DNA from: Thalassotalea atypica
GTDB taxonomy: Bacteria; Pseudomonadota; Gammaproteobacteria; Enterobacterales; Alteromonadaceae
Assembly: GCF_030295975.1 (NCBI RefSeq)
Contig: NZ_AP027364.1
Span: 992,001-1,056,000, forward strand
Direction of reading: 5' to 3'
Length of the DNA: 64,000 nt
Shown here: piece after piece, positions 7,439 to 18,490 of the stretch
Layout: each line of letters begins with the position of its first letter
Position numbering within the stretch: position 1 is the first letter of the stretch
Position numbers and translations under genes: made by a program
The notes under the pieces: model-generated
Databases searched by the model: none
What the model saw: the letters and a program-made list of their open reading frames with translations, nothing else
What the model was told of the DNA's origin: nothing

Positions 7439-10400
7439 TTAGTTTCGAATGAATGAAGTTGTCGATTGATCTGTGATTTGATAAGACAGCAGATATTTTT
7501 GAAATTCAGGCTCAGCAAGGGGCTTACTATATAAATAGCCCTGAAGCTGCTCACACGCTAATCCAGAGAGAAAGTTAAGTTGGTTGTTGTTCTCGACACC
7601 TTCGGCGACAACATGAAGGCCAAGGTTATGCGCAATGGTTACAATAGTAGCAACCATGTTTCGTCCTTGTTCTGAGATTTCAATATCATCAACAAATGCT
7701 TTATCGATTTTAAGCGTATTCAATGGGAATTTCTTCAGATAAGCAAGTGAAGAGTAGCCTGTGCCAAAATCGTCCAAAGATAAGTGTATTCCCATGGCTC
7801 TAATTTGTAGCATGGTGTCGATGGCTCTTTGTGGAGAGTCCATGACCGTCCCTTCGGTAATTTCCAATTCTAAGTATTTAGGTGCTAACCCACTTTCTTG
7901 TAACACGTGAGAGATCATGGAAACAAGATTCGGCTGAGTAAATTGAACGGCTGATAAATTCACCGCAACTCGACCTTCAAATAAGCCCGCGTCTACCCAT
8001 TTCTTTGTGGCGTGACAGGCTTTTCTTAAGACAATTTCGCCGATGTCAATTATTTGACCTGTCTCCTCAGATACAGGAATAAAGACCAATGGACTGATGA
8101 TGCCTTTAGAGGGGGTTTCAAAGCGTACAAGTGCCTCCATACCCGCAATTTTACCTGTGCTAATTTCAATTTTAGGTTGATAGAAAACAGAGAACAGATC
8201 ATCTTTTAAGCCGTGCCTAATTAAGCTCTCAATTTGTAATCGTTTTACTGCCTGTTTATTCATTGAATCACTGAAAAACTGATATTTATTACCGCCATTG
8301 TCTTTGGCATGGTACATCGCCGTATCGGCATTTTTAAGCAGTTCTTGTGGTGTCGCTCCATCTTCGGGATAAAGTACGATTCCGATACTGGAATATAAAA
8401 CGACTTCTTGATTTTTTAGTCTTAATGGTTGAGCAATAACGGATAATATTTGTTTAGCAACCGTGGTTATTGTATGGATATCATTGGTATTTTCAATAAT
8501 AATACTAAATTCATCCCCTCCCAATCGGTAGACGATATTTTTTTTATTACCTAGCGAAAGCAGTCTTTTAGCGACTTCTATTAACAATAAATCGCCGACT
8601 TGGTGACCCATGGAATCATTTATTTTTTTGAAGTGATCTAAATCAAAAACCAATAACGCATGAGGCGTTTTGTTTTTTACTAAATGAAGTTGATTAGCTT
8701 GAAAGAATGATCGGTTTGGTAAGCCGGTTAAAGTATCTGAATTAGCTAACTTTCGTAATTCGGCTTCATTTTTCTTTCGAGAGGTGACATCAGAGAACAC
8801 ACTTACGAAATGAGATATGTTACCACTTTCATCTCGAATAACATCTATAGATAAATCCGTATAATAAACCTCATTGTTCTCACGACGACTTTCGATTTCT
8901 CCGCGCCATGAACCATGAGTAATTAGATGTTTTTTAACGCCTTGAGTAAAGTTGTCTCCATAGCGTTCAAATTGTAACGGTTTACCCTGCATCCTACTTT
9001 TAGATTTGCCGGTTATTTCTACGTAGGCTTTGTTAACATCAACTATCATGAACTGACGATCATAAATAATTACGGCATCTGAAATGTTTTCAATACATTT
9101 CGCAAACAGTTTTAATCTTTCTTCTGCTTTCTTAATGTGGCTAATATCTTTTAGTGTACCGGTCATTCTGGTTGCGGTACCTTTGTCGTTACGATCAACA
9201 ATTTTTCCGCGATCTAATACCCACATCCATTGTTCATTTTGATTTTTTACGCGGTATGTGGACTCATAATGCTCTGATTTTTGCTCAAAGTGATCATTTA
9301 AGGCTTCCTTAACTCTCGGGATATCATGTGGGTGAATATTAGTGTGTTCGGTACCAACGTTGCGCTTACCATCCTGTGGAAAGTCAAGTGTTCCCCAGAT
9401 GTTAGAGCGAAATATTTTTCCGGTAACAATGTTCCAATCCCACATTTCATCGCCACTGCCCCAAAGTGACAGTTTCAATCGTTCTTCACTGGCTTTAATT
9501 TGCAAATGATAAAGACGTTTATGGCGGAATTGCTGCAGGACATAGAGGCCACATAAAAAAATGATCAAACCGTATATTAATAACGCGCTATGACTCAGCC
9601 ACCAAGGAGGGAGGACCTCTATTTCTATTTGTGTTCTAGTAGTATTGTCAGGGCGATGCATATTATAGGCTTCAAGCTCAAATATGTAATCACCAGGTGA
9701 CAATGCGCTATATGTTGCTCTGCGGTTATTATGATCAGTTACAAGCCATTTTGAGTCTAAGCCAAGTAGCCTGTATCTATACTTGACTTGGCTTGGAAGG
9801 TTTACGTTTGGAACAATAAAGTCAAAACTTAACGGGAATAAATCATGCCTAAACTGAAGTTTCTCTAGTTGTGATATGTTACTTGTAATAAAAAACGTGT
9901 TTTGCTCATTTACCTTTGTGATATCTGTAGTAGGGGCTTGATTGGCAGCATACACTCCTGTTAGTTTTGGAGAGGCTATTTCAACGGACGAATTTAATGC
10001 TATTTCAGGGAAAAACTTTACTGCACCTTGAATACTACCAAAATAAATATCACCTGCTCTTGTTTTCAATACTGATTTTGTGACAAATTGCTCATTGTCG
10101 ATACCGTAATCACTATCAAAATTTCGGACCGTAGCCAATCTAGGGTTGATAGAGGATATACCTCTGTTCGTTGAAAACCATAAATTATTTTCGTTGTCTA
10201 TTATAACCGACTCTACTGAAACGTTTTTTAAACCATTAGACTCGGTAATATGCTGAACACTATTACTGTCTAAATTAATTAACAAAATACCTTCTTGCTC
10301 TGAGATTAACCAAATCCAATTGTCGCTATTAATAATTAATTTTGTCTCGAAATTGGTTTCAGCAAGTTGATAAATGTTCTCGGTAACGTCGCTTTCGGGG

Positions 10401-11983
10401 GAATACAGGTATATTCGATTGGATTGAGTTATAGCGATTACTTTGTTATCACTAGCATGGTTGATGCTGGTAACAGGATCATTTTCGAAACTGTTTGACT
10501 TAAAAGATTTTTCTATATAGTTATAACATCGAAGATTTTTGATTGAGCTGATGTAACATAAATTTTGATCAATTAAATAATTCGAATTGAAGTATGGAAA
10601 TTGTGATTCACTTTTCCATAAAGGGTGTCTTTCTAATTCTCTGGATTTAAGTGAATAAACAAAAAGCTCTTCATTTAGGGTATCGAGAACCAACTTGTTG
10701 CGATGAGTATGAATTTGAGAAATACGTATTGGGTCGTTAAAATTAGTCTTTTTAACTCCATGCTCTCTAATGGAGTATAGTTCTCCATCTTCATTAGCAA
10801 ACCATATTACATTTTCTGCAGTTGACTCTGCTATGGATACTATTCTCTTATTTTTGAGTTCAGTGGATTTCAATTCATTGTTGAAAATTGATTTTGAAGG
10901 AGTGTAAATATATATCCCACCACCATAGCTAGATATCAATATTTGTCCTGCATAACTTTTATAAATGGACGTTATCCAATAATCAGGTAAATTGGCGGTA
11001 GTATCGTCATTTGAAGCTATTTTTTTTACTGAGAAGTCCGTTATCTTTACTTGATTTAGTCCTTCACGTGTTCCTAACCATACGATCTCTTCATCAAATT
11101 CTTGAATAGCCCTAATTTCGTTTGAAAGTAATAACTGGTTGGTATTACGAGTATTCAAATGCCTTATAAGTTCATAGTCTGAATTGACTATATATAGGCC
11201 ATTGTCTGTGGCAAGCCAGTAATTTTCTCCAATAATCTTAAAATCATAGAGGGTATTAGCGTTAATATTGATTGGCCAAATGCTCGTCGTGATATCATTA
11301 TGTCGTATATTTTCAGCATTACTAAAACTTTTATTGGCTAAATAAATACCATTACCGAATGAGCCAAACCAATAATTATTATTATCGTCTTGGGCAAGGG
11401 TCTTAATTTCTGTAATTTGACCTTCATAACCTCTAATTTTGACTTTCTTAAAATTATTATTATCAGGATCATAGATTTGGACTCCTTTATCTGTTGAAAT
11501 AAAGAGCGTTCCATTGTTATCTTCAAAGATATCTAAAATAATATTATCTAAAAGTGAGTATTCTTGACTGGGCTGATGAGTAAAATTATCAAAATTGTCC
11601 AACTCAACATTGTAACGGCTTAAACCATTGTGAGTACCGACCCATAATTGATCATTACTATCGACTAAAAGCGCCCGAACTAAGTTATTAGCAATAGAGT
11701 TTGGAAGATCGTCATTATGACGGTATTCAACAAACTCAGCTCCATCGAATCTATTTAATCCTTCATATGTCGCGACCCAAATAAAACCAGAGCTGTCTTG
11801 AACAATAGAGAAAATATCACTATTTGAAAGACCATCTGAAACAGAAATTTGGCTTAGCTTCAATAGATTAGCTTGTTCTACTGCGTGTGAATATTGGTTG
11901 AATAGAAATAATGGTACAAGCAGAACCCATAAGGCTTTACTCGCAAAGAATCTAAGCAAAAATTTGGAAATGTGAAACAGCAC
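7439..11983 (-). CDS. Propeller-sensor PAS-GGDEF-EAL c-di-GMP protein
   Basis: 1514 residues from a GTG preceded by AGGTTG. Order: hydrophobic signal/anchor (about 10-35); a long periplasmic region of two-component-regulator propeller repeats (LWVGTHNGLSRYN, VWLGTREGLNQVK and others); a Y_Y_Y-type domain near 715-780; membrane helix about 796-816; two PAS/PAC segments (about 830-950 and 955-1070); GGDEF at 1155-1159; EAL at 1283-1285 with DDFGTGYSSL. Both catalytic signatures are intact; no RxxD inhibitory site is seen before GGDEF. It likely couples a periplasmic ligand, perhaps a polysaccharide fragment, to c-di-GMP synthesis or breakdown. It is a single gene with no partner regulator adjacent. 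Confidence 0.9.
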   Translation of the reverse strand: MLFHISKFLLRFFASKALWVLLVPLFLFNQYSHAVEQANLLKLSQISVSDGLSNSDIFSIVQDSSGFIWVATYEGLNRFDGAEFVEYRHNDDLPNSIANNLVRALLVDSNDQLWVGTHNGLSRYNVELDNFDNFTHQPSQEYSLLDNIILDIFEDNNGTLFISTDKGVQIYDPDNNNFKKVKIRGYEGQITEIKTLAQDDNNNYWFGSFGNGIYLANKSFSNAENIRHNDITTSIWPININANTLYDFKIIGENYWLATDNGLYIVNSDYELIRHLNTRNTNQLLLSNEIRAIQEFDEEIVWLGTREGLNQVKITDFSVKKIASNDDTTANLPDYWITSIYKSYAGQILISSYGGGIYIYTPSKSIFNNELKSTELKNKRIVSIAESTAENVIWFANEDGELYSIREHGVKKTNFNDPIRISQIHTHRNKLVLDTLNEELFVYSLKSRELERHPLWKSESQFPYFNSNYLIDQNLCYISSIKNLRCYNYIEKSFKSNSFENDPVTSINHASDNKVIAITQSNRIYLYSPESDVTENIYQLAETNFETKLIINSDNWIWLISEQEGILLINLDSNSVQHITESNGLKNVSVESVIIDNENNLWFSTNRGISSINPRLATVRNFDSDYGIDNEQFVTKSVLKTRAGDIYFGSIQGAVKFFPEIALNSSVEIASPKLTGVYAANQAPTTDITKVNEQNTFFITSNISQLEKLQFRHDLFPLSFDFIVPNVNLPSQVKYRYRLLGLDSKWLVTDHNNRRATYSALSPGDYIFELEAYNMHRPDNTTRTQIEIEVLPPWWLSHSALLIYGLIIFLCGLYVLQQFRHKRLYHLQIKASEERLKLSLWGSGDEMWDWNIVTGKIFRSNIWGTLDFPQDGKRNVGTEHTNIHPHDIPRVKEALNDHFEQKSEHYESTYRVKNQNEQWMWVLDRGKIVDRNDKGTATRMTGTLKDISHIKKAEERLKLFAKCIENISDAVIIYDRQFMIVDVNKAYVEITGKSKSRMQGKPLQFERYGDNFTQGVKKHLITHGSWRGEIESRRENNEVYYTDLSIDVIRDESGNISHFVSVFSDVTSRKKNEAELRKLANSDTLTGLPNRSFFQANQLHLVKNKTPHALLVFDLDHFKKINDSMGHQVGDLLLIEVAKRLLSLGNKKNIVYRLGGDEFSIIIENTNDIHTITTVAKQILSVIAQPLRLKNQEVVLYSSIGIVLYPEDGATPQELLKNADTAMYHAKDNGGNKYQFFSDSMNKQAVKRLQIESLIRHGLKDDLFSVFYQPKIEISTGKIAGMEALVRFETPSKGIISPLVFIPVSEETGQIIDIGEIVLRKACHATKKWVDAGLFEGRVAVNLSAVQFTQPNLVSMISHVLQESGLAPKYLELEITEGTVMDSPQRAIDTMLQIRAMGIHLSLDDFGTGYSSLAYLKKFPLNTLKIDKAFVDDIEISEQGRNMVATIVTIAHNLGLHVVAEGVENNNQLNFLSGLACEQLQGYLYSKPLAEPEFQKYLLSYQITDQSTTSFIRN

Positions 11984-12102
11984 TAATTCAACCTAAAGCC
12001 ATGTATCGGCATATTATAATTATTATTTTACTAATCCATTTAATGTGATGGGCACCAGTAAGTCAACAAGAGCGTACCTTTATATAGTTGATATCGACAG
12101 AA

Positions 12103-14895
12103 TTAGAATTTTCTTTTGCATTTTACGGTAAATTTTTGGCAATTTTCTATGATTTTTCCTTTTAGCTGGCTTTTCACGCTAAAGTCATCAATGTTATCTT
12201 CGGATGAAACCAACGTTACTCTATTCTGATAACCACTAACTGTAGTCAATTTTTGATTATCGGCAATAAAGTGCTCTAAATCGCTTCGTTGTACCTTGGT
12301 TATAGCCTCAATCATTTTCTTTTTATGATCAAATTCATTGTCTTGATTGCAAATTGAACCCCAGAAACGTTGGCTTTTGATACGTAAACTCGAGTCTTTT
12401 TCCATTAGTTGACCTGCCAGCCCCTCTTTGAGCGTTGACCACTGCTGCTCAGGAATATTGGCAACTTTTGAGCGCCAGTGCTCTATGAATAAATTCATTT
12501 CGGACACCAGCTTTTCAGGTTTGATGTTTGGCGACTGAATATAGAAAGCAAGGCCAGGGTACCTATTTATTGGGACATAACCAACGTTAACCAGATAACC
12601 ATATTGTTTCTCTGTCCTCATTTCTTCAAAAAACAAAGGAGCTAACAAGTGACTAACTAACATAATTAACGCGGTTGATTTTAGGTCTTTGTCTTTATTA
12701 GGGTAATAAATAACGGCCGCATGATCATGTTTTGGCATATGTACAGGCACTAATATTTCATTTAAGTCAGAGATATCTATAACGGGGCATTGCACTTGAT
12801 TCACCGCATGGTGGTTATTTTTAAATGTCTCATCAAGAAGATACGCGATATTTGTTGCTTGATCTTTAAGCCAATTCCCATGTATGAGTGCATCAATTGT
12901 AATTTGCTTGAATAATTGTGTTGAGTAATCACAGAATTTTTCGAAGGTGACAGCGTTCAATGCATCATATAAATGCGACGAAGGCGGGTTATTGGGCTGC
13001 ATTAATGAGCTTAACGTTGAAAACAATTGCGAAATAGATTTACTCTTATCAGCATTTCGCCAGTGTTCTAACAACTGCACTTTGATAAGTTCAAAACGCT
13101 GTACAGGTACATCAAAGTGTTGAATGTCGGCAAGTAATTTTTCTAATAATTTAGGTTGGTTTGCACATATGCCTGACAACTGTAAAGTCATTCCACCTTG
13201 ATGAGAATATAAATGATAGTGAATACCAGCTAATTCTGCATCGTAATGTTTTTCTATAACTGAGTCAGTGTAAAGCTCAACAAATAGTCGAGTCATGGCA
13301 ATGTTTTCAATACTGGCAACGGATATTGGTGAATCAATGCCTATGTACATATAGCCTTTAGGAACTTTAAAAGTAGTGTCTTGCTTAAACCATACTTTTA
13401 GCCCGTCATGATCATAGATAACTTCCGGTAGCAATGTTTGTTCTTTGTGGGGGTATACTTTTGGTGCTCTGATGATGTAAGAGTTTTTTGCAGGAAGCTG
13501 TAACTCTTCGTGCAAATCAATATTTTCCCAATGCGATAATTGAGTTGGTGAAATGTCGGATTGACGATAAGGCACTTGATACCAAAAACTGGTTTTGTCA
13601 GTTTCAAATTCCTGGCCAACTCTTATTATGCGGCAATTTTTAGGAGCCAAGAAAGTAAGTAGTCGATTGATTGATGTTTGACACAGTCCAGTCATGACAT
13701 AGTCACCGTAAATATAATCTTCAACAGGGTAGTGCTGCATGTTGGTGACGAGTTGGCTGACCGAATCTAATGGTTTTAGCTTCTCCTGATATTGAAAAGA
13801 TAATTCTGAAAGCGCATTTTTTTCTTGATAATAAAATTCAGCTATTGGCTTGTCGTTTAGAAGTTTGATGTAGCTGAATACGGCTTCAATGATTTGCTTG
13901 GTATGTTGCTCACCCGCTTCAGTTAACCTGATACTAATATTAAAGTCTTTAAAATTAGAACCATTAATACCAGATCCCGCTGTTAGTCCCATCGCCCAGT
14001 GATTTTTTTTGAATAATGATAGTAGACTCCCTGGCCCTTCATGACCTAATAGGTACGCGAGTACTGACTCAGGCTTGTGGCGATAGTATTCATCTATACT
14101 GGGCATTGCGAAACTGATAATCAATTGACGATCATTTTTCACCGGTGTCACGAATATCTCTTTTGCTAAATGCTCGGGTAAATAAAGTGACTCGGTAATT
14201 GTCGGCTGTGGTTGCTTTTTATCACTAATATCTGAAAAGTAATGTTCAACTAATTCTTGTAAGTGTTTTAATGAAAATGGTCCTTCTACCGCTAAAGTCA
14301 TCAAGGTAGAACAATAATATTTTTTGAAAAAAGCGACCACGTCTTCCTGTACGCAACTTCTTTCGTTGTCTGCTAAGGTATCGATATTGCCTACAGAAAA
14401 TTGCGCAAATGGGTGTGCTTGATTAATGGTTTCTTTATGAACGTCATAAAGGCGCCTAATATCATCTTTTAATTTTAGTTTAAACTCGGCATCAATGTTC
14501 TGGCGCTCAGATTTTACAAACTCTTTACTCAACAATGGTTCAATAAAAAAGCGGCTAAACCGGTCTAGTGCTTTGTCAAAATATTTATGCTGTATATCAA
14601 AGAAGTAACAGGTGTGCTCTGTGCCTGTCCATGCATTGTTGTGGCCACCGTATTGGCTAATAAATTTCTGATATTCGCTACCATCAGGGTATTTGTGCGT
14701 GCCAAGAAAAAGCATATGTTCAACAAAGTGGGCCAACCCTTGTCTGTCTTTAGGGTCATTAAAATGCCCCGCATTTACGGCAAGTGCAGCCGCAGCTTGG
14801 TCGCTTTCATTGTTTTCGACTAATAAAACCCTAAGCCCATTGGGTAGAGTTATCGCTTTGTAGCATTTGTGATCGTTAGGACTTTGCTTCAACAC
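12103..14895 (-). CDS. M16 (insulinase/pitrilysin-type) metallopeptidase
   Basis: 930 residues. The inverted zinc motif HFVEH is at 56-60 and the third ligand E137 lies 76 residues on (NIDAEFK), exactly the M16A spacing. Length and the four-domain layout match protease III/insulysin. Unlike E. coli PtrA no signal peptide is seen, so it is probably cytoplasmic. The start is GTG at 14895 or TTG at 14892; AGGAG upstream fits either. It should degrade medium-sized peptides. It stands alone; the preceding 248-bp gap is shared divergently with sixA. Confidence 0.9.
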   Translation of the reverse strand: MLKQSPNDHKCYKAITLPNGLRVLLVENNESDQAAAALAVNAGHFNDPKDRQGLAHFVEHMLFLGTHKYPDGSEYQKFISQYGGHNNAWTGTEHTCYFFDIQHKYFDKALDRFSRFFIEPLLSKEFVKSERQNIDAEFKLKLKDDIRRLYDVHKETINQAHPFAQFSVGNIDTLADNERSCVQEDVVAFFKKYYCSTLMTLAVEGPFSLKHLQELVEHYFSDISDKKQPQPTITESLYLPEHLAKEIFVTPVKNDRQLIISFAMPSIDEYYRHKPESVLAYLLGHEGPGSLLSLFKKNHWAMGLTAGSGINGSNFKDFNISIRLTEAGEQHTKQIIEAVFSYIKLLNDKPIAEFYYQEKNALSELSFQYQEKLKPLDSVSQLVTNMQHYPVEDYIYGDYVMTGLCQTSINRLLTFLAPKNCRIIRVGQEFETDKTSFWYQVPYRQSDISPTQLSHWENIDLHEELQLPAKNSYIIRAPKVYPHKEQTLLPEVIYDHDGLKVWFKQDTTFKVPKGYMYIGIDSPISVASIENIAMTRLFVELYTDSVIEKHYDAELAGIHYHLYSHQGGMTLQLSGICANQPKLLEKLLADIQHFDVPVQRFELIKVQLLEHWRNADKSKSISQLFSTLSSLMQPNNPPSSHLYDALNAVTFEKFCDYSTQLFKQITIDALIHGNWLKDQATNIAYLLDETFKNNHHAVNQVQCPVIDISDLNEILVPVHMPKHDHAAVIYYPNKDKDLKSTALIMLVSHLLAPLFFEEMRTEKQYGYLVNVGYVPINRYPGLAFYIQSPNIKPEKLVSEMNLFIEHWRSKVANIPEQQWSTLKEGLAGQLMEKDSSLRIKSQRFWGSICNQDNEFDHKKKMIEAITKVQRSDLEHFIADNQKLTTVSGYQNRVTLVSSEDNIDDFSVKSQLKGKIIENCQKFTVKCKRKF

Positions 14896-15143
14896 CCAGC
14901 TCCTATAAACACCAATTACAACAAAAAATAAGATTGTGTGTTTTTAAAAATAGATCAAATAGACGACAAAATGATCGTTTAGATAGTTCATTGTTTTTAT
15001 TATAAATTACATTAAGCTAAATGCGTAGTCTATTATAATATTATAGATTATCAATATTATGACTTTGGTATTTAACATTATTCTATTACTATAGCCGCAA
15101 AATGTTATTAGGGTCCGCAAATAGAGTTGTGCGGAGAAGATAA

Positions 15144-15620
15144 ATGCAGATTTTTATTATGCGACATGGCCAAGCAAGCTATAACGGTGAGTTAGATGCC
15201 ATACGCCCTCTAACAGAGCAAGGAAAGCTAGAAGCAACACTAATGGCGGGCTGGATGATGAAAATGAATTTTATCCCAGATAGAATTTGGGTCAGCCCCT
15301 ATAAACGTGCTCAACAAACCTGTCAGCAAGTCATTCAAAAGCTTACTTTTAATGATGCACCAGAAACAGTCAATATTATCACTCCCTCAGGTGTTGCAAA
15401 TGATGTTCATGATTATATTGATGGTGACCTTGCAGTAAATCCGTGCCAAAAGTTGCTGATAATATCTCATATGCCGTTAGTGAGTTTTCTTGTTGGCGAA
15501 TTATCAAGGCAGCAACAATCACCTATCTTTCAAACGGCTGGAGTGTGTGAAGTGGAATATGACCTGGCAACAATGACAGGTAATATTGTTCGCATGGTTG
15601 CACCAATCGACTTATGTTAA
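15144..15620 (+). CDS. sixA: Phosphohistidine phosphatase SixA
   Basis: 158 residues, the family length. The histidine-phosphatase RHG motif is at residues 7-9 (H8 nucleophile), a second arginine lies in SPYKRAQQT and the second histidine in ISHMPLVSFL. SixA removes phosphate from histidine phosphotransfer proteins, including PtsO/ArcB-type domains, in the cytoplasm. GGAG precedes the ATG. It converges with smrB, whose stop is only 23 bases away. Confidence 0.92.
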   Translation: MQIFIMRHGQASYNGELDAIRPLTEQGKLEATLMAGWMMKMNFIPDRIWVSPYKRAQQTCQQVIQKLTFNDAPETVNIITPSGVANDVHDYIDGDLAVNPCQKLLIISHMPLVSFLVGELSRQQQSPIFQTAGVCEVEYDLATMTGNIVRMVAPIDLC

Positions 15621-15643
15621 AAAAGTTGCTTTGGGTTATGTCG

Positions 15644-16174
15644 CTAATACTTATCTTTAATATCGATTAATACTAACAAAGCTCCGTCGCCACCGTACTC
15701 AAGTGGAGCTTGATGAAAAGCCATGACGTCGGGATGTTGCACCAACCAATGAGGGGTTTTGTTTTTCAACACTCGTCCGCCAATACCATGAACTATACAC
15801 ACGCACCTTACATGTTCTTTGTGACAGGCCTTAATTAGTGCTGCGATTTCTCTTTTTGCGTTATGCTGGTCTAACCCGTGCAAATCTAAAGTAAGTTCAG
15901 GATTATAGCTCCCACGGCGAAGGCTTTTAGCTTCAAAGCTGTCAACACCTTCAGCAACGTATTTCATTGGACCATTTTGTGGTAGGTTAGGTTCAAATTC
16001 ATCTGAAAAATGAAACTCAGCCACTTGTTGAATCACTGATTTTTTGTCGATGATTGACTTTTTTAGTGGTCGACGAACAGGCATGACTTTATCTTGGGCG
16101 ATAGGCTTTATTTTACCTATTGCCTCTTTAAACACTTTTTTGTCTTCGTTTGAAAGTAGATCTTTGAATTTCAT
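15644..16174 (-). CDS. smrB: Endonuclease SmrB (Smr-domain, ribosome rescue)
   Basis: 176 residues from ATG 16174; a longer TTG start at 16210 is possible but MKFKDLLSNEDK matches the family N-terminus. The Smr domain occupies about 90-170, with LDLHGLDQHNAKREI and the glycine-rich VHGIGGRVLKNKTP that forms the cleavage/binding core. SmrB is recruited to collided ribosomes and cuts mRNA between them. The neighbour prmB, divergent at 16351, also acts on ribosomes. The N-terminal 80 residues are basic and variable, as in the family. Confidence 0.9.
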   Translation of the reverse strand: MKFKDLLSNEDKKVFKEAIGKIKPIAQDKVMPVRRPLKKSIIDKKSVIQQVAEFHFSDEFEPNLPQNGPMKYVAEGVDSFEAKSLRRGSYNPELTLDLHGLDQHNAKREIAALIKACHKEHVRCVCIVHGIGGRVLKNKTPHWLVQHPDVMAFHQAPLEYGGDGALLVLIDIKDKY

Positions 16175-16350
16175 ATGCGGCAGTCTAGAGTCATCAAGTG
16201 TCAAAAACAAGCATGCAGGCGCTAAAATCAGCCAGCCTTGCCTGTGAAATAATAAATTTTAGGCTTTATTTGTTGATCTCAATGGAATTACTTTGTGTTA
16301 ATCGGCGCAATAAAAGATAATATTGGCAAGCAGTTTTTCAGGTTTGAATA

Positions 16351-17286
16351 ATGACAACACAAGCAATATTTACTCAATTACATACCGTTGAAGACTTTAC
16401 TCGTTGGGCAGCCAGTGAGTTTAATCGAGCGGATTTGTATTTTGGCCACGGCACAGATAACGCGTGGGATGAAGCCATTGTGCTTGTCATGTTTGGACTG
16501 TCACTGCCGGTTTCTCTTTTTGAACAAACTAAAACTTGTAAAATTAGTGATGACGAAAAGCAGTATTTGATGGGATTGTTTGAGCAACGTATTGAAAAAC
16601 AACTCCCAGCAGCTTACATAACAAATCAGGCCTCTTTTGCCGGTTTAAGCTTTTATGTTGATGAAAGTGTGCTTGTTCCGCGTTCGCCTATTGGGGAGCT
16701 TATAAATAATAAATTCGCGCCTTATGTCAGTGCTAACAAAAGTCCAAGTCGCATTCTTGATTTATGTACTGGCAGTGGCTGTATCGCGATAGCTTGTGCT
16801 TATGCATTTCCAGATGCTGAAATTGATGCTTTGGATTTATCATTAGATGCTTTAAATGTGGCGCAAATTAATATCGAAGGACATGGCTTACTCGAACAAG
16901 TTATTCCAATTCAATCTGACGTATTTTCTTCAATTGAACAGCAAAAGTATGATTTAATCGTTTCTAACCCGCCGTACGTTGACCAAGAAGACGTTGACAG
17001 TTTACCTGTTGAGTTTATGCACGAACCCGAAATTGGGTTAGGTTGCGGTCATGATGGTTTGGATATCGTCAGGGAAATATTGTCGCAAGCGGCAAGCCAT
17101 TTGAATGATGAAGGTCTCCTGATCTGTGAAGTGGGTAATTCTCAAGTGCATTTAGAAGCACAGTACCCTGAAGTGCCTTTTAAATGGTTAACGTTTGAAT
17201 ATGGTGGTCATGGCGTGTTTTTACTGACAAAAGCACAATTAGAACAATACGCTGATATTTTTAATCAACGAACAGTAAAGAGATAG
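16351..17286 (+). CDS. prmB: Ribosomal protein L3 N5-glutamine methyltransferase PrmB
   Basis: 311 residues. The S-adenosylmethionine site is [12 protein letters not shown] (137-148) and the glutamine-recognising NPPY is at 206-209, followed by [10 protein letters not shown], which separates PrmB from PrmC. It methylates a glutamine of ribosomal protein L3. Its stop lies 10 bases before aroC, giving the common prmB-aroC operon. Confidence 0.95.
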   Translation: MTTQAIFTQLHTVEDFTRWAASEFNRADLYFGHGTDNAWDEAIVLVMFGLSLPVSLFEQTKTCKISDDEKQYLMGLFEQRIEKQLPAAYITNQASFAGLSFYVDESVLVPRSPIGELINNKFAPYVSANKSPSRILDLCTGSGCIAIACAYAFPDAEIDALDLSLDALNVAQINIEGHGLLEQVIPIQSDVFSSIEQQKYDLIVSNPPYVDQEDVDSLPVEFMHEPEIGLGCGHDGLDIVREILSQAASHLNDEGLLICEVGNSQVHLEAQYPEVPFKWLTFEYGGHGVFLLTKAQLEQYADIFNQRTVKR

Positions 17287-17296
17287 GTTTAGAGAG

Positions 17297-18382
17297 ATGT
17301 CTGGTAATACCTTTGGAAAATTATTTACGGTAACCACTTTTGGCGAAAGTCATGGCTTAGGGTTAGGTGCAATTATTGATGGTTGCCCTCCTGGGCTTGA
17401 ATTATCTGAGCTTGATCTACAGCTTGATTTGGATCGCAGAAAGCCAGGTACATCAAGGTATACTACAGCGCGTCGCGAAGCAGATGAAGTCAAAATCATG
17501 TCTGGCATATTTGAAGGGAAAACCACTGGTACGCCAATTGGTTTGGTGATTGCCAATACCGATCAACGCTCTAAAGATTACGGTAATATCGCAGAATCAT
17601 TTAGACCAGGGCATGCTGATTATACCTATTGGCAAAAATACGGTATTCGTGACTACCGAGGCGGCGGTCGTTCTTCTGCTCGTGAAACCGCGATGCGCGT
17701 AGCAGCTGGTGCTGTCGCTAAAAAGTACTTAAAAGACAAACTCAATATAGAAATTAAGGGCTGTGTGACACAAATTGCTGATGTTAAAGCCGAAACATAT
17801 GATTGGGACATTGTTGATACAAACCCATTCTTTTTTCCTGACGCCTCTAAACTCGACAAACTAGATGAAGTGTTACGCGATATTATTCGCCAAAAGGATT
17901 CTATTGGTGCCAAACTAACGGTTGTTGCTGAAAATGTACCTGTTGGCTTAGGTGAGCCCATTTTCGATCGCTTAGATGCCGATATTGCTCATGCGATGAT
18001 GAGTATCAATGCGGTCAAAGCAGTTGAAATTGGCGATGGCTTTGAGGTAGTAAATCAAAAAGGCTCAGAGCATCGCGATGAAATAACACCGGAAGGTTTT
18101 AGCACCAATCATGCGGGCGGTGTATTAGGAGGGATTTCGTCAGGACAGCCTATTGTAGCCAATATCGCCTTAAAACCGACCTCTAGCATTGGTGTTTCTG
18201 GAAAAACTATTGATAAAGAGGGCAATGCGGCTGACATCATCACTAAAGGTCGTCATGATCCTTGTGTGGGTATCCGCGCAGTGCCAATTGCTGAAGCGAT
18301 GTTAGCGCTGACGTTGATGGATCATTTTTTACGAAATCGTGCACAAAACGCTGACGTTGTGTGTGATACACCTAAAGTATAA
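17297..18382 (+). CDS. aroC: Chorismate synthase AroC
   Basis: 361 residues, typical length. It converts EPSP to chorismate at the end of the shikimate pathway, needing reduced FMN. Family signatures are visible: [18 protein letters not shown] near the start, [20 protein letters not shown] in the middle and [18 protein letters not shown] near the C-terminus. It follows prmB by 10 bases and is followed by a 10-bp hairpin and then an MFS gene, probably read by the same transcript. Confidence 0.97.
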   Translation: MSGNTFGKLFTVTTFGESHGLGLGAIIDGCPPGLELSELDLQLDLDRRKPGTSRYTTARREADEVKIMSGIFEGKTTGTPIGLVIANTDQRSKDYGNIAESFRPGHADYTYWQKYGIRDYRGGGRSSARETAMRVAAGAVAKKYLKDKLNIEIKGCVTQIADVKAETYDWDIVDTNPFFFPDASKLDKLDEVLRDIIRQKDSIGAKLTVVAENVPVGLGEPIFDRLDADIAHAMMSINAVKAVEIGDGFEVVNQKGSEHRDEITPEGFSTNHAGGVLGGISSGQPIVANIALKPTSSIGVSGKTIDKEGNAADIITKGRHDPCVGIRAVPIAEAMLALTLMDHFLRNRAQNADVVCDTPKV

Positions 18383-18398
18383 TCACAACCTAATTTGG

Positions 18399-18434
18399 GG
18401 GCTTTGTTCATGATAATTTTAAATAACAAAGCCC
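18399..18434 (+). terminator. Stem-loop in the aroC-MFS spacer
   Basis: Perfect 10-bp arms GGGCTTTGTT / AACAAAGCCC with a 16-base loop, 17 bases after aroC. No T-tract follows, so it may be an RNA-stability or attenuating hairpin instead of a full terminator. Confidence 0.5.
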
Positions 18435-18490
18435 GCGCTAAATTTAAACTTTTCGTCACATTAGGACTCACTCCTAACATTTTTTCCTGA

